Numbered from the stretch's first letter, positions 1 through 8,159 are shown. The stretch is DNA of 54,882 nt from an uncultured Cellvibrionales bacterium (GCA_913019905.1 CAJVZD010000029.1:1-54882); one strand, 5' to 3'. Translations and numbers: made by a program. Notes: a model not told the origin generated them from the letters alone.

Positions 1-46
1 ACTGTTAACTAATTGGTCGCTGGCTCGATCCCAACATCCGGAGCCA
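1..46 (+). other. tRNA-Asn-like 3' segment, copy 1 (candidate att site)
   Basis: The segment reads like the 3' half of tRNA-Asn(GUU): anticodon loop CTGTTAA, a T-arm around CTCGATC closed by a CCAAC 3' strand, then an acceptor 3' strand, discriminator G and CCA. The T-stem has a C/A mismatch, so it is degenerate. The 5' half would lie outside the window, so an intact tRNA cannot be strictly excluded. Closely similar segments occur at 4011-4055 and 23433-23478 in the same orientation. The 3' halves of tRNAs are standard integration targets of tyrosine recombinases, hence the att reading, but no integrase is visible. Confidence 0.6.
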
Positions 47-59
47 TATTTGTCGAGAA

Positions 60-93
60 AGCCCTGTAGATCATAGATTTACGGGGCTTTTTT
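60..93 (+). terminator. Rho-independent terminator after tRNA-like copy 1
   Basis: A 9-bp stem, AGCCCTGTA paired with TACGGGGCT (one G-T pair), is followed by six T. It sits 14 bases after the CCA of the tRNA-like segment. The same hairpin follows the other two copies in progressively decayed form, so it belongs to the ancestral tRNA locus. Confidence 0.7.
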
Positions 94-128
94 GCGTCTA
101 CTGGAAAGAAATCCCATTTGGTTCTGTC

Positions 129-1040
129 TTACAGGAACTGCCTTAGGTGCGCCGCACTATCGATTAGCGCCCGTTTCCTGTCATCCATCGAACCTTCATA
201 GTCGCTGTCCTCTACCTCGATACAAAAAGCCCCCTTAAATCCGGCGATTTTCATGGCAGTTATATATTCGCCCCAATCAATATCCCCGCGGCCCGGGATA
301 CGCGGGTCGTGATACTCAAGGGGATTCGCCATAGTTCCCACTTCATCAAGACGGGTTTGGTCTAACTTTACGTCTTTGGCGTGCGCGTGATGGATACGCC
401 GCATAAACTCCTTAAGCGGCTTTAAATGATCCATGCGCATCCAAATAAAATGCGACGGATCGTAATTCAGGCCGAAATACGGGGTATCAAATTCATCGAA
501 CATGCGTCGCCAAATTTTCGGGCTGTATGCAATATTTTTGCCCGCGGGCCATTCATCATCGGTAAAATACATAGCGCAATTTTCTATTCCTACATACACT
601 TCGCGTTCGCTGGCGTATCTCAAAAGCGGCCCCCATACTTCTTTGAAACGCGGCCAGTTGTCATCCACATTTTTAGTCCAGTCATTGCCGATGAAAGTAG
701 TAATCATATTGATTCCCAGTAGCACCGAAGCGTCAATCAACTTGTACAAGTGATCAATATAAACCTGCGCTTCTTGATGATCTGGTGTGAGCGGATTAGG
801 GTAATACCCAAGAGAGCTAAGCTCGATACCCTTCGACCCGCAGTAGGAACGTGCATCGTCGGACTTTTCACGGGTAAAGTCCGTAATATCCAGGTGGGTT
901 ACGCCCGCGTATTTACGCTCGGCGGCACCTTTTGGCCAGCACATAATTTCCACACATTCGAAATCATGCTCTGCGGCAAAATCGATTACCTCTTCAAAGG
1001 AAAGGCCGTCCAGGATTGCACTTTGAAAACCAAACTTCAT
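129..1040 (-). CDS. sugar phosphate isomerase/epimerase-like TIM-barrel protein
   Basis: This 303-residue cytosolic protein belongs to the xylose-isomerase-like TIM barrel (AP endonuclease family 2) superfamily. These enzymes are divalent-metal isomerases or epimerases acting on sugars, inositols or keto-acids. Family hallmarks seen are an early glutamate (FECVEIMCW), the GIENCAMYF strand, DPSHFIWM, a HAHAKDV strand and FCIEVED near the C-terminus, which would supply metal-binding Glu, Asp and His. The length is normal. The start is supported by GGAG nine bases upstream of ATG. It is monocistronic: a decayed transposase lies upstream and a tRNA-like terminator downstream. Substrate is unknown. 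Nearness to the xylose island suggests a sugar role, but a tRNA-like repeat separates them, so this is weak. Confidence 0.75.
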   Translation of the reverse strand: MKFGFQSAILDGLSFEEVIDFAAEHDFECVEIMCWPKGAAERKYAGVTHLDITDFTREKSDDARSYCGSKGIELSSLGYYPNPLTPDHQEAQVYIDHLYKLIDASVLLGINMITTFIGNDWTKNVDDNWPRFKEVWGPLLRYASEREVYVGIENCAMYFTDDEWPAGKNIAYSPKIWRRMFDEFDTPYFGLNYDPSHFIWMRMDHLKPLKEFMRRIHHAHAKDVKLDQTRLDEVGTMANPLEYHDPRIPGRGDIDWGEYITAMKIAGFKGAFCIEVEDSDYEGSMDDRKRALIDSAAHLRQFL

Positions 1041-1157
1041 CTACTCACTCTCCACTCTGACCTATATTTCCGTACACGCGTGCTCCCGCAGGTGCTGACA
1101 AGTTAAATCCGCGATGCGACGAAAATAAAGGACAGAGATTCAAACCACTGCCCTACT

Positions 1158-1290
1158 CCATTCTGCAAACGCACCTTTCCTGGAATTCCGATAGTGCTCA
1201 GTTCGGATCAGATGCCTTCCCAAATTGAACAGCTTATAGACAGCTGCATGAGCATCCAGAAATCACAGTGTCTGTCTAACAGACTTAAAC
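1158..1290 (-). pseudogene. IS6/IS240-type transposase C-terminal remnant, copy 1
   Basis: On the minus strand a broken frame reads SVRQTL-stop-FLDAHAAVYKLFNLGRHL and continues through RTEHYRN to GAFAEW. This resembles the C-terminal end of IS6/IS240-like DDE transposases, where a QRFL-HAA-YN-FNL-RHL pattern is usual. Only about 45 codons survive, with one in-frame stop. Related remnants lie at 3740-3870 and 23112-23250. Family assignment is from memory of the motif. Confidence 0.55.
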
Positions 1291-1369
1291 CTTCTCATAC
1301 CTTGCTCCCTAAGCCTCGTTGCTTCAAGTGACTACTCCGCCCGATTGTTTTCATACTACGTTGTACTGT

Positions 1370-1379
1370 GAAACGTTTC
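1370..1379. promoter_or_regulatory. possible LacI-family half-conserved operator
   Basis: GAAACGTTTC is a perfect 10-bp palindrome sharing the AAACGTTT core of the three xylose-island operators. It lies between the AraC gene and the isomerase-like gene, about 330 bases upstream of the latter and beyond a transposase remnant. It may be chance. Confidence 0.2.
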
Positions 1380-1435
1380 TAGAATAAATTCCCAATCGCG
1401 CAAATCTCAGTATCTTATATGAAAAACACAAACCA

Positions 1436-1508
1436 AAGAGTATAGGCCGAACAAACGCCCCACGCACATCGAACATATCCTAGGAAACCGTCTGCCGGCA
1501 ATCGCTTA
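1436..1508 (+). repeat. 73-bp repeat, copy A, with a conserved open frame
   Basis: This stretch recurs in the same orientation at 3208-3280 with about ten differences. Read on the plus strand both copies stay open: EYRPNKRPTHIEHILGNRL here, EYRRNKRPTHIQHILGNRL there. That suggests a shared decayed coding sequence, perhaps of a mobile element. I do not recognise the protein. The two copies flank the AraC gene and the AraC remnant. Confidence 0.6.
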
Positions 1509-1516
1509 AAGATTAA

Positions 1517-2515
1517 CTATTTCCGTCGATACACGCTGGGCGTCACGCCTGTCCATTGCTTGAAAGCCCGGGTAAAAGAACGCGGTTCAGCAAAGCCTAG
1601 CAATTGCGCAACATCATTTACTGCCATCTGCTGCACGCTGATTTTTTCGATGGCAATATCGCACCGCACCGAATCTTTTATTTTCTGGTAACTGGTCCCT
1701 TCGTCCTTTAATTTGCGCCGGAGAGTCGGAGAACTTATATGTAAAGTAGCGGCAAGATCGTCGAACTCGGGGAAGCTATTCAGGGTTTCGGCATCGTTAA
1801 TCAATGCTACCTTAATTCTAAGTGTCAGACTGCTGTCGTCACCCGGAATCGTTAACACGCCCGCTGGTTGGCGCTTCAAAAATTGCGCCAACTCGCGCTG
1901 GGTGCGCACCGGCGCCAAACTGGCATACTGGTTGCTAAAGCAGATTTTGGTTTTATCGGCATTAAAAAAACACGGGCAGGCAAATTGAAATTTAAACTCG
2001 GCGGAATGGGCAGGTTCCGGGTAGGCAAAATAAGCCGCCTGTAGTTTGATCTGCTGGCCAATGATCCAACTGGCAAAACGGTGCCAGATAACAATCCAGA
2101 ATTCCTGGTAAAAGTGTACCGGATCCAGGGCCGGTTCCGCCATGGTGACGATAAATTCCCTCCCCGTCTCCACTTCGCGGTAGTCCATCACTATGTCCTC
2201 GGTAACGAAACTGTAATATTTAATGCCCCGGTTAAACAGGGCATCAATCGTCTCACAGCGGCTCACCAACTGGCACATCATGCCGAAAGTACCCAATTTC
2301 GCTCTATGGGAGGTGTAGCCCATAAATTCATCGTCCAATAGCACCCATATCGACTGAATCAAACGGGTTAACTGCTCGGTATGCACCCGACTATCGGCTG
2401 CGTCTATCAACTCCTGCGAAATACCCGCGTCCACCAGCAATTGGTCGACATCAAGACCTTTGCGGGCGGCTCCGGGGAGGGCTTCGCGAGCATAATGTGA
2501 GGTTACTGTTGCCAT
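1517..2515 (-). CDS. AraC family transcriptional regulator with N-terminal sensor domain
   Basis: This 332-residue regulator has the usual two-part layout. Residues about 20-210 resemble the arabinose-binding-like sensor/dimerisation domain of AraC regulators (Arabinose_bd type, as in OruR). Residues about 235-330 form the double helix-turn-helix, with LAATLHISSPTLRRKLKDEG as the first recognition unit and VAQLLGFAEPRSFTRAFKQW as the second, ending in the common GVTPSVYRRK. Length is typical. There is no strong SD before the ATG. The effector and targets are unknown. It sits alone between a 73-bp repeat and a divergent AraC remnant. A gene of this type would normally regulate a neighbouring catabolic operon, but nothing here shows which. 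Confidence 0.85.
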   Translation of the reverse strand: MATVTSHYAREALPGAARKGLDVDQLLVDAGISQELIDAADSRVHTEQLTRLIQSIWVLLDDEFMGYTSHRAKLGTFGMMCQLVSRCETIDALFNRGIKYYSFVTEDIVMDYREVETGREFIVTMAEPALDPVHFYQEFWIVIWHRFASWIIGQQIKLQAAYFAYPEPAHSAEFKFQFACPCFFNADKTKICFSNQYASLAPVRTQRELAQFLKRQPAGVLTIPGDDSSLTLRIKVALINDAETLNSFPEFDDLAATLHISSPTLRRKLKDEGTSYQKIKDSVRCDIAIEKISVQQMAVNDVAQLLGFAEPRSFTRAFKQWTGVTPSVYRRK

Positions 2516-2735
2516 AAACCGTATTTATTGCCTATCAAAATTAGCTGTAATTCTATCAGCTTGAGAAAATTAGTGACTTGTTTCGATCATTTTGGTCCTT
2601 CTTTCTGCGCCTGTTGTACAGGATAGTAAGCGGGTTGATCACTGCGCTTTGATAGCACGCCCAGAATGCAACGGAAATGATTCAGTACAAGGCGCTACCC
2701 TGCTCGCTTTTTCACCACGACCATAGGGAGAAATT

Positions 2736-3089
2736 TTGACAAACTTTACCGACAGAATTAAAACGATCCTTGAAAACCAACCCCTAGGCGAATTACCAAG
2801 CCGGGAATCTATCGCTAAACGCCTACATGTTTCACAGCGCACCTTGGCCCGAAAACTGGTGAAGGAAAACACGAGCTTCAAACAATTGCTTGACTCACAC
2901 TTAATGCAGGTTTCACTACCGTATCTGATAACCGAGGACCTGAGCATTGAAGACATTTCATTTATAGTGGGCTATCAAGCTCCTCGCTCATTTTTCCGGG
3001 CGTTCAGGCGATGGACCGGTGATAGCCCGGCTGATTTCCGGCTTAAAAATCGCCCCAAATCTTCAGCGCCGATTGCAGCTAGTTACTGA
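2736..3089 (+). CDS. HTH-only AraC-type protein, probably a truncated remnant
   Basis: This 117-residue frame contains just the AraC-type DNA-binding domain: IAKRLHVSQRTLARKLVKEN, then IEDISFIVGYQAPRSFFRAF and RRWTGDSPADFR. The sensor domain is missing; the upstream frame is closed by TAG at 2724. Translation could start at TTG 2736, which has GGGAG five bases upstream, so a small product is possible. More likely it is the tail of a full-length AraC gene cut by rearrangement, since IS91 and IS6 remnants lie just downstream. It is not a simple copy of the neighbouring AraC gene; sequence similarity is only that of the family. Confidence 0.6.
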   Translation: MTNFTDRIKTILENQPLGELPSRESIAKRLHVSQRTLARKLVKENTSFKQLLDSHLMQVSLPYLITEDLSIEDISFIVGYQAPRSFFRAFRRWTGDSPADFRLKNRPKSSAPIAASY

Positions 3090-3207
3090 CTGAGAAATTT
3101 TGCTTCGACTTTATCATCAGCATTATTTCCTGTCTTCGAGTTTGTTTCAATTCGATTTGTACAATTGTATCGCGATGGATGAAAATAGGTAGAAATCAGG
3201 TGGATGG

Positions 3208-3280
3208 AAGAGTATAGGCGGAACAAACGCCCCACACACATCCAACATATCTTAGGAAACCGTCTGTTGGTAATCGCTCA
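3208..3280 (+). repeat. 73-bp repeat, copy B
   Basis: This is the second copy of the repeat at 1436-1508, same orientation, with the plus-strand reading frame kept open. It lies just after the AraC HTH remnant. Confidence 0.6.
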
Positions 3281-3366
3281 GCTTGCGGCAACTACTATAA
3301 GCCTCCCCTACTCTCACTTTTCGTGGATATTTTCACGTTTAAATTATCGATTCATAAATCCAACCG

Positions 3367-3590
3367 TTGCTCCTCATCAGCGATGAGTAGCCCATCACAT
3401 TCGAGTTTTCGAATCAGTCGCTGAATGATTTTTTCGAGCAGTGTATCAAGCGTTTTCTGGGAAGGTGTTTTGGCGGGGTGGAATCTGACTTGCTTGTTCG
3501 CTCCTTTCTCGACTTACTAACCTCGGGTGTAGACACCGTCCAGGATCAACATATGTAGATGTACATTGAGGTTGGAATCGCCAAATTGAG
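3367..3590 (-). pseudogene. IS91-family transposase remnant
   Basis: On the minus strand one frame reads FGDSNLNVHLHMLILDGVYT, the HUH/Y2 transposase core region of IS91-type elements, followed by a stop. A second frame continues with RFHPAKTPSQKTLDTLLEKI and RLIRKLECDGLLIADEE, again as in IS91 transposases. A frameshift near 3530 separates the two. Nothing of the catalytic Tyr region or element ends is seen, so it is a dead fragment of about 75 codons. Confidence 0.7.
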
Positions 3591-3603
3591 GCTAGCCCAA
3601 CGC

Positions 3604-3642
3604 GAACAAAGGGGTACAAAGGGGTCGGGTTACAAAGGGGTC
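3604..3642 (+). repeat. three short direct repeats, ACAAAGGGGT
   Basis: The 10-mer ACAAAGGGGT occurs three times within 40 bases, twice extended to ACAAAGGGGTCG. It lies between the IS91 and IS6 remnants. It may be an element end or the edge of a REP-type sequence; no REP transposase is present. Confidence 0.4.
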
Positions 3643-3739
3643 GAATATTTTTTGATCAAACTGTCGTAAGGCAATGGGAAATTAACTCTTAGGGATTACC
3701 GCAATCCTACTTTGACTTTCATACCACCGCCTTTTTTTG

Positions 3740-3870
3740 TTCTGCAAACGCATCTGTCTCGAGATTTCGATAGTGTTCCGGCTTGACGAGGTGCAAAGCA
3801 AGATTGAATAGATTCGAGACATCTGCATGAACATCCAGAAATCGCTAATCCTGTCTAACAGACTGAGTCT
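3740..3870 (-). pseudogene. IS6/IS240-type transposase C-terminal remnant, copy 2
   Basis: The minus strand reads SVRQD-stop-RFLDVHADVSNLFNLALHL, then VKPEHYRN and DAFAEQ. It is colinear with the remnants at 1158-1290 and 23112-23250, with one stop. It stands about 140 bases before tRNA-Asn-like copy 2, the same order as at 23.1-23.5 kb. Confidence 0.55.
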
Positions 3871-4010
3871 ACCGCATGCCCGCTCTCCCACCTAGTAGCC
3901 TCGTGAGATTTTCTGTCCGACAACGGTCTCCAAAAAATTGTTTCAGCCTAATGCAGAATAAGAGTGTTAGGCTTTCTAAACTCACTCCGACGCATAACGT
4001 AGACCAACTT

Positions 4011-4055
4011 ACTGTTAATCAATGGGTCGTTGGTTCGATCCCAACATTCGGAGCC
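4011..4055 (+). other. tRNA-Asn-like segment, copy 2 (candidate att site, left edge of xylose island)
   Basis: CTGTTAATC anticodon region, intact T-arm GTTGG-TTCGATC-CCAAC and ATTCGGAG acceptor strand are present, but the terminal CCA has become CCC. About 35 bases upstream are also shared with copy 3, including GTAGAC at the spacing of a tRNA D-loop, but no D-stem forms. It is therefore a decayed tRNA-Asn pseudogene or the tRNA 3' end carried by an integrated element. Confidence 0.65.
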
Positions 4056-4069
4056 CTATTTATTATAAA

Positions 4070-4103
4070 AGTCCTGTAGAGCGCAGATTTATGGGGCTTT
4101 TTT
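4070..4103 (+). terminator. terminator hairpin after tRNA-like copy 2
   Basis: AGTCCTGTA pairs with TATGGGGCT through G-T wobbles and is followed by six T. It is a mutated version of the hairpin at 60-93, with pairing preserved by wobble. Confidence 0.55.
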
Positions 4104-4130
4104 GCATCTACTGGAATGAAATTTCATAAG

Positions 4131-4270
4131 AAGACCAATTGACTGCCGGTAATTTGGTCGTGGGGTAACTGGTGGGGCTCGTCTGGGAGAACGCCAACTC
4201 TCCTGCTGGCTGCCCTCGCCTGCTCTTTGCAAGTGTAACTGATCGAGAACGTAGCTGATTAACTGCGAGG
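4131..4270 (+). repeat. island-flanking repeat, left copy
   Basis: From AAGACCAATTGACTGCCGGT onward this stretch recurs at 23553-23690 with scattered differences. It includes a GACCAA/TTGGTC stem. With the IS6 remnant, tRNA-like segment and hairpin it makes a shared module of about 0.5 kb at each end of the xylose island. Confidence 0.6.
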
Positions 4271-4629
4271 ACACTGCGGGGGACTTTTGGGGATCGGGGT
4301 GATGGCGGCGGGACTGCTCGCAGGGTGCGGTAGGTGGCGAGTTGGGATAGTGCTACACAGCAGCGACCTGCGCAAAAACGCTATGCAGCTGCAAAATACT
4401 CTTCGCAACATCAATTCCTAAGACTGAAATATTCGCTACAATTCTCCATTCACGTTTAAGAAATTTCAACTCCACTGTAAATTCAAAAAAGAGCAAATTC
4501 TTAGCACTGAAGGTGGTGAGGATAGTTCGTTACGTTAGCGCCTCCAATCGTCGAATTTGGAATAACCTATATCGGTCCAGTTTCATATTTCGACACTCAT
4601 ATAGATATACAGCTACTTTACATATGCGG
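4271..4629. other. non-coding stretch upstream of the transporter operon
   Basis: No credible gene was found. A G-rich run at 4280-4340 has no recognisable feature. The region leads into the operator at 4630. Confidence 0.4.
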
Positions 4630-4643
4630 TGTAAACGTTTACA
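4630..4643. promoter_or_regulatory. LacI-type operator of the transporter operon
   Basis: TGTAAACGTTTACA is a perfect 14-bp palindrome with the central CG typical of LacI-family operators. The identical 14-mer occurs at 17269 and 22887, each upstream of a xylose-island operon. It lies 250 bases before the transporter start. The LacI protein at 17777-18802 is the obvious candidate ligand. Confidence 0.8.
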
Positions 4644-4893
4644 TTGAACGTATGTGATTGTCGATATCGGTAACAAATAGCTCAACCCATTGCGGTCATC
4701 GGAAAAATCTATCTCCTCAATGAGTGCAGAGAAACGATCGACACACCAGGCAGCCAAATTGGAATTTCATTCAACCAAATAGTGTCACTTGGCACAAACG
4801 TACCTTTTTCAATTTATTGCGAGTAACGCGCAGCAATAACCCTTAGCGAGCGCATAAGAATACTGACGCTCGTAAAAATAATAGCGGTCAATT

Positions 4894-6471
4894 ATGAATT
4901 CTAATCTTAGCTACACTCTTCGAATCGCCATTACGGTTTCATTGGGCGGTTTTATTTTTGGCTTCGACGCCTCAGTCATTTCAGGGGTGATTGGCTTTCT
5001 TAGCGATGAATATCAGCTAGGCAATTGGGAGATTGGCCTGGTCGTTGCCGCGCCAACACTCGCCGGAATTATCTCTGGAGCTACCGCTGCTCCGTTGAGC
5101 GATCGATTTGGACGTAAACGTATTCTGTTGATTGTAGCGGCACTGTACGTAATATCGGCAATATGCTCGGCTTTCGCACCCAACTATCAAACACTTATTG
5201 TCGCTCGCTTTATTGGTGGACTGGCCTTCGCTTCGCTAGGTCTTGCTCCGGTGTATATCTCCGAGATTTCAACGCCATCAATGCGGGGGCGTTTGGTATC
5301 GATAAATCAACTTAATATCGTTGTCGGCTTTTCCGCGGCCTATTTTGCAAATTATATGATTCTTACGCTCAGCGAGTCCTCCAGTACCTGGGTGTCTCAG
5401 CTAGGAATTGATCGGCATACCTGGCGTTGGATGCTTGGCCTAGAGATCCTCCCGGCGCTAGCTTATTTTTTACTACTGTTTACCATTCCCGAAAGCCCTC
5501 GCTGGCTGGTGCTACACAATCGCGTGCCGAAAGCGCGAGATATTATGAGAAAACTGGCAGGCGACGGAGCCATCGATGACAAAATCGACGAAATACTTAA
5601 CACCAGTTTCGATCGGGCTTCGCCAGTGATCGAGCGTTTCAAACAACTTTTAAAACCTAGTCTGAAGCTCGTGTTAACAATCGGCATCATCATTTCAATC
5701 GTGCAACAAATTACCGGGATTAATGCCATTTATTTTTACGCTCCCAGTATTTTTGAACAAAGCGGCGTGGGGAAAGACGCTGCATTTTCACAGGCTGTCT
5801 GGGTCGGAATCATCAACATTATCTTTACCCTGATAGCGATGGCGCTCATTGACCGGCTAGGACGCAAACCTCTTTTAATGATCGGCTTAAGCGGGATATT
5901 TTGCAGTATGCTGCTGTGTAGTTATGGTTTTTATAACGCCAGCTATCAACTAACAGAAAAATCTGTTTCACAAATAGCAGTAAAGGATTCGTCCTTAGAA
6001 TTGGATGCTGCTCGCTTAGTGCCGATGGTAGGGATAATCTATGATAGCGATGTGGAATTTAAGCAAGCTGTTATCGAATCTCTCGGCGAGGTTAAGGCAA
6101 GGGCTCACGAAAGCGAGTTGATAAAGGCGGCAATCACAATAAACCCCTATATCATACTCGCTGGAATTTTAGGATTTGTCGCTTCTTTTGCCATGTCTTT
6201 AGGGCCCGTTATGTGGGTGTTGCTACCCGAGATCTTCCCCAACCATTTACGTGGTGTAGCGATGGCTGTCACCGGCATGATAAATAGTCTTTCAAGCTTT
6301 ATGGTGCAGCTGGTTTTCCCCTGGGAACTCAATACCCTTGGCGCAACCGGCACTTTTGCAATTTACGCCGGTTTCGCGGCAGTAAGTTTTATTTTTGTCG
6401 CCTATCTGTTACCGGAAACCAGGGGAAAATCACTGGAAGAAATCGAAAAAGAATTAGGAGCAAAATCCTAA
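4894..6471 (+). CDS. MFS sugar porter, probable D-xylose:H+ symporter
   Basis: This 525-residue inner-membrane protein is of the sugar porter branch of the MFS (XylE/GLUT type). Signatures are DRFGRKR in loop 2-3, the long stretch RGRLVSINQLNIVVG, PESPRWLV after TM6, QQITGINAIYFYAPSIF in TM7, DRLGRKP in loop 8-9 and PETRGKSLEEIE at the C-terminus. The QQ and N residues of TM7 bind sugar in XylE. A hydrophilic insert of about 60 residues between TM9 and TM10 (around residues 355-415) is also a XylE feature. Likely it imports D-xylose for XylA/XylB. It is the first gene of a two-gene operon, its stop overlapping the next start by one base, under the operator at 4630. Confidence 0.85.
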   Translation: MNSNLSYTLRIAITVSLGGFIFGFDASVISGVIGFLSDEYQLGNWEIGLVVAAPTLAGIISGATAAPLSDRFGRKRILLIVAALYVISAICSAFAPNYQTLIVARFIGGLAFASLGLAPVYISEISTPSMRGRLVSINQLNIVVGFSAAYFANYMILTLSESSSTWVSQLGIDRHTWRWMLGLEILPALAYFLLLFTIPESPRWLVLHNRVPKARDIMRKLAGDGAIDDKIDEILNTSFDRASPVIERFKQLLKPSLKLVLTIGIIISIVQQITGINAIYFYAPSIFEQSGVGKDAAFSQAVWVGIINIIFTLIAMALIDRLGRKPLLMIGLSGIFCSMLLCSYGFYNASYQLTEKSVSQIAVKDSSLELDAARLVPMVGIIYDSDVEFKQAVIESLGEVKARAHESELIKAAITINPYIILAGILGFVASFAMSLGPVMWVLLPEIFPNHLRGVAMAVTGMINSLSSFMVQLVFPWELNTLGATGTFAIYAGFAAVSFIFVAYLLPETRGKSLEEIEKELGAKS

Positions 6472-7436
6472 TGAGCCAGAAAGTTCGTTGGGGGATCATC
6501 GGCGCTGGAAGAATCGCCGCGCAATTTGCCAATGACCTTCAATTTGCCAACAACGCCGAATTGGTCGCTATCGCTGCACGCAGTGAGACAAGAGCACAAA
6601 ACTTTGCCTCGCAGCATAACGTACCTGCAAGCTATGGGAGCTATGAAGCCCTTTACGGTGCCGAGGATATAGATGCCGTCTATATTGCGACCCCCCACAC
6701 CCATCATAAGCAGCAAACCGCGTCAGTGATTGACGCGAATAAATCGGTGCTATGCGAAAAGCCTTTAACTATTAATCAAGAGGAATGCCAGCAGCTAATC
6801 AGCTTATCTGACCGCACCGATCGCTATATTATGGAAGGTATGTGGACCTATTTTCTACCGGCGATCCAAAAGGCTAAACAGTGGATTGAAGAAGGTTTTA
6901 TCGGCGACATCAAGCACCTCAAGGCTGATTTCGGTTATCCACAGTTGCCCTTTGATGCCAATCGCCGTGAGTATGACAAAAACCTTGCTGGAGGCTGCCT
7001 GCTGGAAATGGGGATTTACCCAGTCGCTATTGCCTGGTTTTTTCTACAACGTGACCCCATCGCAATGAATGTATTGTCGCGCCACGCTCCTAACGGTGTC
7101 GAAGATGATATCACTATGGTTTTTGACTACGGCGATTTTACTGCAACGCTGGCTACTTCTTTTCGATGTAAATTACAAAACTGGTGCTACATTATCGGAG
7201 ACAAAGGCTATATAGCCATACCCGATTTCTGGCGCGCCAAAGAATGTTCGTTATATGAATTAGAGACTCGAGTTAATCACTTTACAGACAATCGACAGGG
7301 GTTAGGTTTTGAATTCGAAATCGAAGCGGCTAGCAACGACATATTAAATAACAACAAACAGTCAGCAGTTATGCCGCTGCTAGCCAGCCTAAAGTTCCAA
7401 CAGCATATGGATACCATTAGAAGTGAGTTTAACTAA
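6471..7436 (+). CDS. Gfo/Idh/MocA oxidoreductase, D-xylose 1-dehydrogenase-like
   Basis: This 321-residue NAD(P)-dependent dehydrogenase has a Rossmann GIIGAGRIA at the N-terminus, the family EKP triad (E96-K97-P98 in CEKPLTIN) and a C-terminal beta-sheet domain. The segment MEGMWTYFLP and AGGCLLEMGIYP match the dihydrodiol dehydrogenase/NADP-dependent D-xylose 1-dehydrogenase subgroup, which oxidises xylose to xylonolactone. Its ATG shares one base with the transporter stop (TAATG), with AGGAG upstream, so the two are translationally coupled. This suggests that imported sugar is the substrate. No lactonase or xylonate dehydratase is present here, so an oxidative (Dahms/Weimberg) route is not complete in the window. 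Its stop overlaps the convergent PhyH gene by three bases. Confidence 0.75.
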   Translation: MSQKVRWGIIGAGRIAAQFANDLQFANNAELVAIAARSETRAQNFASQHNVPASYGSYEALYGAEDIDAVYIATPHTHHKQQTASVIDANKSVLCEKPLTINQEECQQLISLSDRTDRYIMEGMWTYFLPAIQKAKQWIEEGFIGDIKHLKADFGYPQLPFDANRREYDKNLAGGCLLEMGIYPVAIAWFFLQRDPIAMNVLSRHAPNGVEDDITMVFDYGDFTATLATSFRCKLQNWCYIIGDKGYIAIPDFWRAKECSLYELETRVNHFTDNRQGLGFEFEIEAASNDILNNNKQSAVMPLLASLKFQQHMDTIRSEFN

Positions 7437-8149
7437 ACGCCGGTCGACAAGCGGTCCTCGACGATCTCATTCGTTTCAAACTTATACCGCATGTTGCGAT
7501 AGACGCAGATGTCGGTAATATTCTCGGGTGTGCCGGCGGGCATGCTTCTATAGTTGGTCGACACGCGGTATTCGCCCGCTACGGGCAATACCCGATGCCA
7601 GGTATGACCATGCAGAAATACTACCGTACCCTTTTTAGGCGTTAATACGACCTGATCTCGAAAATCTTCATTCACATCACCAATGGTCAACTCTCCGCGA
7701 CGATGAGAACCAGGTATAATAACTGTCTGACCGCCTATTTCCGGCGTAATATCGCTGGTATAAACCAATCGATTCATATTAAATTTACGAGCATCTTCCG
7801 GCGCACAATCCTGATGCCAGGCCTGACCTTTGGTACCCTGCTTGGAAAACATAATCATGCAATAGAGAGACTGCCAATCGTCACCCAATATATTCTGCGT
7901 TAGCTCTTTCAGGTTCGGGTCACTTTCAACCATATCAAAGGCCCTAACACCTTCCTGCTGGGGAAACCAGGGAATCACCTCGGTGGCGGCTTTTTCCAAA
8001 AATTCATCATTGTGGAAGAATTCCGGCTCTAAACCAAAATGATCGAGAATTATCTGGTTATAATAGTCCATTAATTCAGCGCCAAAGAAGTCTTCTATAA
8101 CTACATAGCCCTGGGTCCAAAACTGCTCTGCCAACTCTTTATGATTCAT
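7433..8149 (-). CDS. phytanoyl-CoA dioxygenase (PhyH) family oxygenase
   Basis: This cytosolic Fe(II)/2-oxoglutarate-dependent oxygenase has a double-stranded beta-helix fold. The metal triad is visible as HQD in AWHQDCAPED and the distal His in GHTWHRVLPV, with Arg in YRVSTNYRS for 2-oxoglutarate. ATG 8149 is chosen (238 residues): it has AGCGAGG just upstream and follows the GH26-like gene by ten bases; an earlier in-frame ATG at 8197 would overlap that gene. It is the last gene of the leftward GH/transporter run. PhyH proteins hydroxylate diverse small molecules; the substrate here cannot be read, and its place in a xylan operon is unusual. Confidence 0.75.
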   Translation of the reverse strand: MNHKELAEQFWTQGYVVIEDFFGAELMDYYNQIILDHFGLEPEFFHNDEFLEKAATEVIPWFPQQEGVRAFDMVESDPNLKELTQNILGDDWQSLYCMIMFSKQGTKGQAWHQDCAPEDARKFNMNRLVYTSDITPEIGGQTVIIPGSHRRGELTIGDVNEDFRDQVVLTPKKGTVVFLHGHTWHRVLPVAGEYRVSTNYRSMPAGTPENITDICVYRNMRYKFETNEIVEDRLSTGV

Positions 8150-8159
8150 CACTGCCTCG

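Noticed and set aside
30..4050. Copies 1-3 of the tRNA-like segment as functional tRNA-Asn genes
   Set aside because: D-arm and 5' acceptor strand do not form in copies 2 and 3, and copy 1 has a T-stem mismatch with its 5' half out of view.
1..4055. Intact integrative element with integrase between tRNA-like copies 1 and 2
   Set aside because: No tyrosine integrase or excisionase gene is present; only transposase remnants remain, so a live element is not supported.
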